Shown here piece by piece: positions 1 through 5,042 of a stretch of 5,092 bases of DNA. The position numbers were made by a program, and so were the translations under genes. This DNA is from an uncultured Candidatus Saccharibacteria bacterium (GTDB lineage Bacteria; Patescibacteriota; Saccharimonadia; Saccharimonadales; Saccharimonadaceae), in NCBI GenBank assembly GCA_945916045.1, contig CAMEGH010000044.1, positions 1 to 5,092 on the forward strand, read 5' to 3'. A model generated the notes under the pieces. That model made no database searches, was not told where the DNA came from, and worked only from the letters and a program-made list of their open reading frames with translations. Numbering within the stretch: position 1 is the first letter of the stretch; each line of letters starts with the position of its first letter.

Positions 1-59
1 ATCGTCTTCGGCAACTCATCATCACGATAGGCCGCAATTTCCACCAAGATTGTATTCAT
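1..59 (-). CDS. Glycosyltransferase, GlcNAc-transferase-like (N-terminal fragment)
   Basis: Only the first 19 complete codons lie in the window; the rest continues beyond position 1. The peptide begins MNTILVEIAAYRDDELPKT. The hydrophobic strand followed by an A-Y-R-D-x-E-L-P pattern resembles the N-terminus of the Glyco_transf_GlcNAc family, where a strand ending in S/A-Y-R-D-P-E-L starts the nucleotide-sugar-binding fold. If correct, it is a cytoplasmic enzyme transferring a sugar from a nucleotide-sugar donor, perhaps to a surface glycan. The ATG at 57-59 is chosen because an extended -10 box lies six bases upstream and no Shine-Dalgarno sequence is present, as in a leaderless gene. It lies downstream of the groEL terminator and so has its own transcript. 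The fragment is very short, so the family call is tentative; that a coding start exists here is more secure. Confidence 0.55.
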   Translation of the reverse strand, partial: MNTILVEIAAYRDDELPKT

Positions 60-65
60 AGTTCT

Positions 66-74
66 ATTGTAACA
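66..74 (-). promoter_or_regulatory. Extended -10 promoter of the glycosyltransferase gene
   Basis: On the minus strand TACAAT (66-71) is preceded by TG plus one base (72-74), an extended -10 box. No good -35 is seen; TTCCGA at the 17-bp spacing matches the consensus at only three positions. Six bases separate the box from the ATG at 59, so transcription would start at or next to the A of the start codon, giving a leaderless mRNA. Confidence 0.55.
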
Positions 75-133
75 AACAGTGGTAGGATTCGGAAAATACC
101 GTGCACATCCACAGGTTTTCCACAAGCTCGCAC

Positions 134-168
134 AAAAAAGAATCGCCCTTTGTTGAGCGATTCTTTTT
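134..168 (-). terminator. Intrinsic terminator of the groES-groEL operon
   Basis: A perfect inverted repeat pairs 135-146 with 157-168: 12 bp, of which the inner 8 are AGAATCGC/GCGATTCT, around a 10-base loop. It lies 16 bases beyond the groEL stop codon. Read on the minus strand the hairpin ends in a run of six T (134-139), the form of a Rho-independent terminator. The A-tract and T-tract flank both sides, so it could also stop transcription on the plus strand, but no plus-strand gene is seen upstream. Confidence 0.85.
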
Positions 169-184
169 GCCGTTTTGGCGGAAG

Positions 185-1834
185 CTACATCATTCCCATT
201 CCAGGCATGCCACCGCCCATCGCTGGTGCGTCGTTTGCCTCAGCTGGAATGTCCACCACAAGTGCACCCATCGTTGCCGCAGTTGAAGCGATTGAAACAG
301 AGTTTTGCACTGCTTCTTTGGTTACGCGTGCTGGGTCAATCACGCCAGCTTTTTTCACGTCAACCAAGCCCTTTTCTGGCTCCATCACGTTTACACCTTG
401 GCCGGCCTTCGCAGCTTCTACTTGTGCCAGCAACGCCTCGCTATTGAGCCCCGCGTTCTTCATAATTTGCACGAATGGCTGCTTCAAGGCATTCTTCAAA
501 ATCAGCTTACCAGCGCTAATAGAATCCGCGCCATCGGCTTTAATTTTACCTGAAAGGTTCACCAGCGTCACGCCGCCACCAGCGACAATACCCTCTGCGA
601 GCGCCGCCTTAGTAGAGGCCACAGCATCATCCACGCGGTATTTCTTCTCGTCGATTTCGGTTTCAGAAGCACCGCCTACTTTAATGACAGCCACTTTGCC
701 GCTGAGTGCTGCAGCGCGCTTTTCGTACTGCTCTTTGTCGTAGCTACTTGGGGCATTTTCGGCCTGCGCAACAATTTGCGCAATGCGTGCTTCGACCGCT
801 TTTTTCGTGCCGGCGCCTTCGATAATGGTGGTTTCGTCTTTACCAACAATCACCTTGCGTGCCGCACCGATTACTTCAAGCCCAACGTTGTCGAAGCTCA
901 TGCCGCGCTCTTCACTAACCACTGTTGCGTCAGTCAGCACTGCAATGTCTTCAAACACTTCTTTGCGGCGATCACCAAAGCTTGGTGCCTTGACAGCCAC
1001 GCTGTTAAAGACGCCTTTCAGTTTGTTTAATACAAGCACGCTCAGTGCTTCGCCCTCAACTTCTTCGGCAATCAGCACAAGGTCTTTTTTACCTGCTTGG
1101 GCGAGCTTTTCAAGCAACGGCGCCACATCTTGAATACTCGAAAGTTTTTTATCAGTCACAACCACGGCCGGCTTTTCAAACACCGCTTCTTGGCGGTTTA
1201 CATCAGTAATAAAGAGTGCGCTTGTAAAACCACGATCCAAGCTAAAGCCTTCCACCACCTCTGATTCCATCTCGAGTCCCTGGCCAGCTTCTACCGTTAC
1301 CACGCCGTCTTTGCCGATTTTTGCAATCACGTCGGCAATCAATTCGCCAATATCTCGACTCCCCGCTGAAATAGTCGCGACTTCGGCCACACGGGCGTTT
1401 TTGCCTTCAATTCCTTCCGCTAGCTTATCGAGCTCAGCCACTACTTCGCGGCCAGCTGCTTCGATTCCCTTGCGTAGTTCTTGTGGGTTGTGCCCGGCAG
1501 CAATCAAGCGATTGGCTTCTTTCAAAATATTGTAGGTTAGCACCGTTACCGTAGTGGTGCCGTCGCCAGCAACCTTATTGAGCTTGGTAGCAGCTTGTTT
1601 GATAAGTTCTGCGCCCACTTTATAGCCAAGCGTTTCGTCATCGTTTTCTGGCAGTTCAACACTTTCCGCTACTGTCACGCCATCGTGCGTAACGGTTGGG
1701 CCGCCAAAGCTTTTGGCAATAACAACGTTGCCGCCTTTTGGCCCGTAGGTAACGCGCACTGCGTCGTAGAGCGCTTTTGCGCCGCCAAGCACTCGCTCGC
1801 GCGCATCATCATTATAAAATACTTTTTTCGCCAT
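185..1834 (-). CDS. groEL: Chaperonin GroEL (Hsp60, 60 kDa subunit)
   Basis: This is the ATP-driven folding chamber: subunits form a cytoplasmic double ring that encloses unfolded proteins under the GroES lid. The 549-residue length is normal for the family and the gene is complete. The N-terminal equatorial part has GPKG (31-34), the catalytic-type Asp in THDGVTV (D51) and the nucleotide-binding GDGTTT (90-95). The apical domain spans roughly residues 190-375. The C-terminal equatorial part has VDDAV (401-405), whose D403 corresponds to the ATPase Asp398 of E. coli, followed by EGIVAGGGV. The tail is the usual Gly/Met-rich GGGMPGMGMM. The ATG at 1834 is preceded by AGGAGG (1840-1845) five bases upstream. 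It lies 19 bp after groES in the same operon, under the CIRCE-controlled promoter, and ends at a strong hairpin terminator. Small oddities are Y30 and G35, where most homologues have Leu and Arg around GPKG, and RGFTSALF (201-208) where E. coli has RGYLSPYF. Confidence 0.98.
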   Translation of the reverse strand: MAKKVFYNDDARERVLGGAKALYDAVRVTYGPKGGNVVIAKSFGGPTVTHDGVTVAESVELPENDDETLGYKVGAELIKQAATKLNKVAGDGTTTVTVLTYNILKEANRLIAAGHNPQELRKGIEAAGREVVAELDKLAEGIEGKNARVAEVATISAGSRDIGELIADVIAKIGKDGVVTVEAGQGLEMESEVVEGFSLDRGFTSALFITDVNRQEAVFEKPAVVVTDKKLSSIQDVAPLLEKLAQAGKKDLVLIAEEVEGEALSVLVLNKLKGVFNSVAVKAPSFGDRRKEVFEDIAVLTDATVVSEERGMSFDNVGLEVIGAARKVIVGKDETTIIEGAGTKKAVEARIAQIVAQAENAPSSYDKEQYEKRAAALSGKVAVIKVGGASETEIDEKKYRVDDAVASTKAALAEGIVAGGGVTLVNLSGKIKADGADSISAGKLILKNALKQPFVQIMKNAGLNSEALLAQVEAAKAGQGVNVMEPEKGLVDVKKAGVIDPARVTKEAVQNSVSIASTAATMGALVVDIPAEANDAPAMGGGMPGMGMM

Positions 1835-1853
1835 GATTTCCTCCTAATTTCGA

Positions 1854-2117
1854 CTACACCGTCGCTAAAATATCCTCTTCCTTTACAATCAAATATTCCA
1901 CATCGTTAATTTTAAGCTCCGTGGTTGAATATTCTTTATACACGATCTTGTCGCCCTTTTTCACCTGCGTCGCATCTGGGCCAACCGCCACCACTTCTGC
2001 CGTGACTGGCTTTTCTTTTGAACTATCTGGCAAATACAGGCCGCTCGCTGTTTTTTCTTGTGCTTTTTCACGCACGGCAACGACACGATCCCCTAATGGA
2101 TTGATTACTGAACTCAT
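1854..2117 (-). CDS. groES: Co-chaperonin GroES (Hsp10)
   Basis: GroES is the heptameric lid that closes the GroEL chamber. The 87-residue protein is slightly shorter than the roughly 95 residues of many homologues; the missing length is in the middle, near the roof-loop area. It begins with NPLGDRVV (6-13), the family's P-L-x-D-R-V signature. The mobile loop that contacts GroEL covers about residues 18-34 and carries the hydrophobic SGLYLP (25-30), equivalent to GGIVL in E. coli. EVVAVGPD (41-48), KKGDKIVY (53-60) and the C-terminal EEDILATV (80-87) are also typical. The ATG at 2117 has a strong but closely spaced Shine-Dalgarno sequence, GGAGGA (2121-2126), only three bases upstream. It is the first gene of the operon, with a predicted leader of about 24 bases from the promoter that overlaps CIRCE. 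Confidence 0.97.
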   Translation of the reverse strand: MSSVINPLGDRVVAVREKAQEKTASGLYLPDSSKEKPVTAEVVAVGPDATQVKKGDKIVYKEYSTTELKINDVEYLIVKEEDILATV

Positions 2118-2147
2118 ATTTCCTCCGTTCGTTACTGTTGTATTTTT

Positions 2148-2176
2148 ATTATAATCAAACTAATTGGCACTTGCAA
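2148..2176 (-). promoter_or_regulatory. Sigma-70-type promoter of groES-groEL
   Basis: On the minus strand a -35 box TTGCAA (2171-2176) and a consensus -10 box TATAAT (2148-2153) are separated by exactly 17 bp. The predicted start is near 2141. The -35 box and part of the spacer lie inside the CIRCE repeat, so bound HrcA would cover the site used by RNA polymerase. Confidence 0.85.
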
Positions 2177-2190
2177 GCGTAGAGTGCCAA
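2164..2190. promoter_or_regulatory. CIRCE operator (HrcA-binding site)
   Basis: Left arm TTGGCACTT (2164-2172), nine-base spacer, right arm GAGTGCCAA (2182-2190). The known CIRCE consensus is TTAGCACTC, N9, GAGTGCTAA. The arm lengths and the spacer match exactly. The A-to-G change in the left arm is matched by a T-to-C change in the right arm, so dyad symmetry is kept; only the innermost pair is broken. HrcA binds CIRCE and represses chaperone operons until heat stress inactivates it. hrcA itself is not in the window. Confidence 0.93.
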
Positions 2191-2211
2191 TACTTTTCTA
2201 CCTTTTAACTA

Positions 2212-2240
2212 TTGACTTTTCAATAGGTTTATGCTAGTAT
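2212..2240 (+). promoter_or_regulatory. Promoter of the 290-residue nuclease-like gene
   Basis: TTGACT (2212-2217), a 17-bp spacer and TAGTAT (2235-2240), with TG at 2232-2233 making it an extended -10. The predicted start near 2247 leaves a very A-rich leader of about 29 bases with no recognisable Shine-Dalgarno sequence. The -35 box lies 21 bp to the right of the CIRCE repeat. Confidence 0.82.
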
Positions 2241-2275
2241 AAATAAAGTAATAAAATTCAAAAAACAAAAAAAGT

Positions 2276-3148
2276 ATGCGCGAAAGAAACACTCCTACAA
2301 ATATTGAAACAACCCAGCATGTGCACGAAGTGCACCGCAAATTGCTCGCGGCTCGCAAGCTTGGCGCCGAAGCCCTAAAAGGTATGAGCCGCGAAGACTC
2401 TGGTGACTTTATTACAAGTGCAGCCGAAAAAGTTAGTGAAAACTTTACAAACAAAGGCATGGAACGCCACAAAGACTATCCGATAATTGAACTTACCAGA
2501 GTAATGAGCGCCACTATTAATGCACTTCCTGATCTGCGCGATGGCTCAAAAGAGGTCAAAGCACAGGCAAAAGAGCAAGTAATTGACTACAACGGCTCAC
2601 TTAAGTCGATTATTAGAAATCACACAGGCATTGCACCCCAGCAACTTGTCCATACAGTACGCAGCGTTGCCATGAATCTTGGCCACAGCAAGGAACAGGC
2701 TGACGATATCGTATACGAAACCGAGATGGCTGCACGCGGCATGAAGCATGAACTTGCTGCCGAATCCGTTTTTCTAAATCTACCAGACGGCTATGATTAT
2801 CGCGAAGGAACAACCGAAGAAGATAAAAAGGGTATCGACTATATCGTTACTGCGCCGAATGGAGCGGAAGTACGTATTGACGTGAAAGCTTCCCAGACGG
2901 CAGCTGATAATGCCTGGAACAAGCAAGTCGACTACTACGCTAGCAAAGGCCAGGATGTTCCTCAAGATCTTATTATTATGGAGTCTGGTTACGAAAATGA
3001 AGATTTTATCCCTGGTTCATGGAACGCTCGTTATGAAGCGACGCAAGAAATTACACCATTCTGGAAAAGTGCGATCGACCAGGCTGCGGGCTATATCGAC
3101 GACAATTCTTCAACCTCGCACGATGCACACGAATCAGTACTTGCATAA
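2276..3148 (+). CDS. Uncharacterised 290-residue protein with PD-(D/E)XK nuclease-like signature
   Basis: I do not recognise the full-length family. The N-terminal part (about 1-160) is polar and looks largely helical, with no signal peptide or membrane segment. From about residue 155 the pattern fits a PD-(D/E)XK nuclease core: a helix with Glu (E159, E163), then G-I-D (186-188) on a strand, a turn with PNG (194-196), then R-I-D-V-K-A-S (200-206) supplying D202-x-K204, and a Q-V-D-Y-Y stretch (217-221) resembling the Q-x3-Y helix of RecB-like members. In this fold the acidic residues bind metal and the Lys assists phosphodiester cleavage. The C-terminal 20 residues are polar and probably disordered. 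The start at 2276 follows a strong promoter and is the first ATG of the frame. No paired methyltransferase or immunity gene is seen. Coding reality is well supported by length and promoter; nuclease function is inferred from motif order only, and the domain could be inactive or bind nucleic acid without cutting. Confidence 0.85.
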   Translation: MRERNTPTNIETTQHVHEVHRKLLAARKLGAEALKGMSREDSGDFITSAAEKVSENFTNKGMERHKDYPIIELTRVMSATINALPDLRDGSKEVKAQAKEQVIDYNGSLKSIIRNHTGIAPQQLVHTVRSVAMNLGHSKEQADDIVYETEMAARGMKHELAAESVFLNLPDGYDYREGTTEEDKKGIDYIVTAPNGAEVRIDVKASQTAADNAWNKQVDYYASKGQDVPQDLIIMESGYENEDFIPGSWNARYEATQEITPFWKSAIDQAAGYIDDNSSTSHDAHESVLA

Positions 3149-3169
3149 AACTAATTTTTGTGCTATTAT
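3141..3169 (+). promoter_or_regulatory. Promoter of the 101-residue gene
   Basis: TTGCAT (3141-3146), a 17-bp spacer and TATTAT (3164-3169), with TGC directly before it (extended -10). The -35 box overlaps the last codons and stop of the preceding gene. No terminator separates the two genes, so read-through from upstream is also possible. Predicted transcription start is near 3176. Confidence 0.65.
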
Positions 3170-3188
3170 AGTACAGGTTTAGTCGGTC

Positions 3189-3208
3189 ACTACCTTTGAA
3201 AGGGTGGT
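3189..3208 (+). promoter_or_regulatory. Hairpin covering the ribosome-binding site of the 101-residue gene
   Basis: Positions 3189-3196 can pair with 3201-3208 (8 bp including two G-U pairs) around a TGAA loop. The right arm contains AAGGG, the only Shine-Dalgarno-like sequence for the ATG at 3213. The fold would reduce access to the start site. Stability was judged by eye, and no known riboswitch or leader family is recognised. Confidence 0.35.
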
Positions 3209-3212
3209 CCTA

Positions 3213-3518
3213 ATGCACGATAACATCTACGATGATTTTGACGGCCTGGCGCCCTTGAACGAGTATCTCGTATCGCTTCCGAACGGAATCGATCATTTAC
3301 GAGAACAGGTTGCACGCGCCGCCGCCACACGTCACACTTCTGTTTTGATTGAATGCACCGAGCATTTGACGCGAATCCGAAGCACTTTGTCGTTTGTCCC
3401 CACGGGCTTTCGCCAGTTCAGCGACTCCTTTGTCGCCGACGGCCACATCAAGGATAGCGATTGTATCGCAACGCTGAAATTCAACGAAAAAAAAGCAACA
3501 CTCATCACCGACTACTAA
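3213..3518 (+). CDS. Hypothetical protein, 101 residues
   Basis: I do not recognise this protein. It begins MHDNIYDDFDGL, an acidic start, followed by a segment (about 24-60) that looks helical and amphipathic, with HLREQVARAAATRH and a TEHLTRIRSTL stretch. The C-terminal third (FVADGHIKDSD, then IATLKFNEKKATLITDY) looks like short strands. It has no signal peptide, membrane segment, Cys pair or known catalytic motif. The ATG at 3213 is preferred because AAAGGG (3199-3204) lies eight bases upstream; the in-frame GTG at 3204 has no such site and would add three residues. That it is a real gene is supported by its own promoter, a Shine-Dalgarno sequence and an intrinsic terminator five bases after the stop. 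It may be co-transcribed with the nuclease-like gene upstream, but a functional link is only a guess. Confidence 0.75.
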   Translation: MHDNIYDDFDGLAPLNEYLVSLPNGIDHLREQVARAAATRHTSVLIECTEHLTRIRSTLSFVPTGFRQFSDSFVADGHIKDSDCIATLKFNEKKATLITDY

Positions 3519-3522
3519 CCAC

Positions 3523-3552
3523 CCGGCAAGCAATCCCGTTTGCCGGTTTTTT
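3523..3552 (+). terminator. Intrinsic terminator after the 101-residue gene
   Basis: CCGGCAA (3523-3529) pairs with TTGCCGG (3540-3546), followed directly by six T (3547-3552). The T-run ends one base before the stop codon of the convergent MurE-like gene. Read on the minus strand the hairpin has no T-run after it, so it is a proper terminator for the plus strand only. Confidence 0.88.
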
Positions 3553-3553
3553 C

Positions 3554-4849
3554 TTAGGCTTTTTCTGTTAGTTCCCGCACTACCGCACTATCATTCCACG
3601 GCAATTTTTCGCCCTTCACGATACGGAACTGCTCGTGGCCCATGCCGGTAATCAGCACGGTGTCGCCCTTTACCGCTACGTCGAGCGCCTTTTTAATCGC
3701 CTCTTTACGATCAGCAATTTCGGTGGTTTTTGCCGCGCCACCCGCCGCTTCAATGCCTGTAAATACTTGCTGGCGAATTGCCGTTGGGTCTTCATTATAG
3801 CTTTCTTCATCGGTTAAAATGATGCGATCCGCCAAACGCGCCGCCACTTCGCCCATAATCGGGCGCTTGCCAGCATCGCGGTCGCCACACGCGCCAAACA
3901 CCAAAATCACGCGGTTTTTGGTAATTTCCTTCACGGTTTGGAGTAACTTTTCCAGTGCGTCTGATGTATGCGCGTAATCTACATTCACCTCGTAGGGCAA
4001 ATCTTCTGTCACGCGCTCAAACCGGCCAGGAATCGATTCCAAGTCAGCCACGCCAGTAATAATATCCTCAATATTTACGCCCAGCAAATAGCACACGCTC
4101 GCGGCAGCCGTCATGTTGGCGATGTTAAATTCGCCCGGCAAATGCGTCGCTAGCTCAAGCTCGGTTTGGTGATCGAACACCACATTCGCCTCACTCCCCT
4201 TTTTGTAGAGTTTTGTGGCGGTAATTTTTGCCTCGGCTTCGTCGTGTTTGCCGTAGGTCATTTTTTGCTCTAACGCGGTAAATTCGTCAAAGAAATCAAA
4301 CCATTCATCGTCGCGGTTGAGCACGATATAGCGCGGTTCTTCGGCAAAAAGTTTGCCTTTGGCAGCGGCGTAGTTTTCCATAGTTTTGTGGTAATCAAGA
4401 TGGTCTTGCGTCAGGTTGGTCATCACGGCGGCTTCAATCGGCACGCCGTCTAATTTGTGCTGATCAAGCGCGTGGCTGGTAATTTCTAGCACCACAAAAT
4501 CAACCTTGGCTTTGCGCGCATCGGCAAAAAACTGCTGCATACGCGCGGTCGTTGCCACGGTTGCGTTCAGGTCATTTAGCTGCGTTTTGCCCGCAACTTC
4601 AATCAGCGCGGTCGTAAACATGGCGGTTTTGTAGCCCGCTTGCTTCCAGATCTGGTTAATATAGCAGCACGTAGTGGTTTTGCCGTTCGTGCCCGTCACC
4701 GCAATCACGCGCAAGCCTTTTGCCGGATTGCCGTAACGCGCCGACACCGCTTTTACCCTTGTTTTTCGGTACGATTCCTCCAACGAACGAACCGCTCCTG
4801 TCGGAAGCGTTCCTCGTACCCCTTTGACCAACTTTTGCTTTATACCCAT
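3554..4849 (-). CDS. murE: MurE-like UDP-MurNAc-tripeptide synthetase (short form)
   Basis: Mur ligases couple ATP hydrolysis to adding an amino acid to the UDP-MurNAc peptide; MurE adds the third residue of the peptidoglycan stem. From the ATG at 4849 the protein has 431 residues against about 490 usual, because it reaches the P-loop TGTNGKTTT (52-60) almost at once and lacks most of the N-terminal uridine-binding domain. Middle domain: LEITSHALDQ (121-130), NLTQDHLDYH (145-154) and YAAAKGKLF (160-168), whose K164 fits the carbamylated Lys. C-terminal domain: GRFERV (275-280), DYAHTSDALEK (291-301), GACGDRDAGKRPIMGE (319-334) and GMGHEQF (402-408). At the site where meso-DAP enzymes have D-N-P-R it has D-E-E-S (347-350), so the third amino acid cannot be predicted. 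The chosen start has an extended -10 box nine bases upstream. A second in-frame ATG at 4960, adding 37 residues, has a strong Shine-Dalgarno sequence. MurE subfamily motifs favour MurE over other Mur ligases. Confidence 0.9.
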   Translation of the reverse strand: MGIKQKLVKGVRGTLPTGAVRSLEESYRKTRVKAVSARYGNPAKGLRVIAVTGTNGKTTTCCYINQIWKQAGYKTAMFTTALIEVAGKTQLNDLNATVATTARMQQFFADARKAKVDFVVLEITSHALDQHKLDGVPIEAAVMTNLTQDHLDYHKTMENYAAAKGKLFAEEPRYIVLNRDDEWFDFFDEFTALEQKMTYGKHDEAEAKITATKLYKKGSEANVVFDHQTELELATHLPGEFNIANMTAAASVCYLLGVNIEDIITGVADLESIPGRFERVTEDLPYEVNVDYAHTSDALEKLLQTVKEITKNRVILVFGACGDRDAGKRPIMGEVAARLADRIILTDEESYNEDPTAIRQQVFTGIEAAGGAAKTTEIADRKEAIKKALDVAVKGDTVLITGMGHEQFRIVKGEKLPWNDSAVVRELTEKA

Positions 4850-4858
4850 AGTTTCTTT

Positions 4859-4867
4859 ATTATAGCA
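4859..4867 (-). promoter_or_regulatory. Extended -10 promoter just upstream of the MurE-like start
   Basis: On the minus strand TGC (4865-4867) is followed directly by a consensus TATAAT (4859-4864). No convincing -35 box is seen at 16-18 bp. Nine bases separate the box from the ATG at 4849, so the transcript would begin within about three bases of the start codon. This supports translation of a near-leaderless mRNA from 4849. Confidence 0.6.
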
Positions 4868-4962
4868 CTTTTGTTTTGGTACGAAGAGGGGGAATCGCGC
4901 AAAAATAGCTACGACGTTCGCGAAACCTCGTGATTTCTCGTATCTATGCTTGCTTGTCATAT

Positions 4963-4971
4963 TCACCTCCC
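4963..4971 (-). promoter_or_regulatory. Strong Shine-Dalgarno sequence before an alternative MurE-like start at 4960
   Basis: On the minus strand GGGAGGTGA (4963-4971) lies two bases before an ATG (4958-4960) in frame with the MurE-like gene; its GGAGGTGA portion matches the 16S anti-Shine-Dalgarno complement over eight bases. Using it would add 37 residues of unfamiliar, basic sequence (MTSKHRYEKSRG...). The spacing of the core to the ATG is on the short side. The 193 bp between the start at 4849 and tsaD (4850-5042) otherwise hold only promoters. Confidence 0.4.
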
Positions 4972-5025
4972 TTGTTTTATAGAGAGCTTTTTTATTTTCC
5001 ACCAGTTTTATACTGCTAAAAGTGG

Positions 5026-5039
5026 TATAATTGTATAAA
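5026..5039 (+). promoter_or_regulatory. -10 region of the tsaD promoter
   Basis: TATAAT (5026-5031) is a consensus -10 box, 11 bases before the tsaD ATG; a second candidate, TATAAA (5034-5039), overlaps the expected start of transcription. No good -35 box is seen. There is no Shine-Dalgarno sequence between the box and the ATG, so the leader would be only about five bases, or absent. Confidence 0.55.
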
Positions 5040-5042
5040 CTC

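Noticed and set aside
150..743. A 197-codon open frame on the plus strand opposite the 3' part of groEL
   Set aside because: It lies wholly antisense to a certain gene, has low-complexity Ala/Ser/Thr-rich composition as expected from the reverse complement of groEL codons, and has no promoter or Shine-Dalgarno sequence.
2209..2472. An 87-codon open frame on the minus strand opposite the start of the nuclease-like gene, ending in the CIRCE intergenic region
   Set aside because: It overlaps the well-placed promoter and first codons of the plus-strand gene and lacks a Shine-Dalgarno sequence or promoter of its own.
2276..3518. A toxin-antitoxin or restriction-modification pair formed by the two middle plus-strand genes
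   Set aside because: The second gene has its own promoter, its product shows no antitoxin or methyltransferase motif, and the sizes and spacing do not fit a typical pair. It remains possible but is unsupported.
4640..4933. A 97-codon open frame on the plus strand across the 5' end of the MurE-like gene
   Set aside because: Its first two thirds are the complement of conserved P-loop-region coding sequence, it shows no family resemblance, and it has no start signals. It reads as a shadow.
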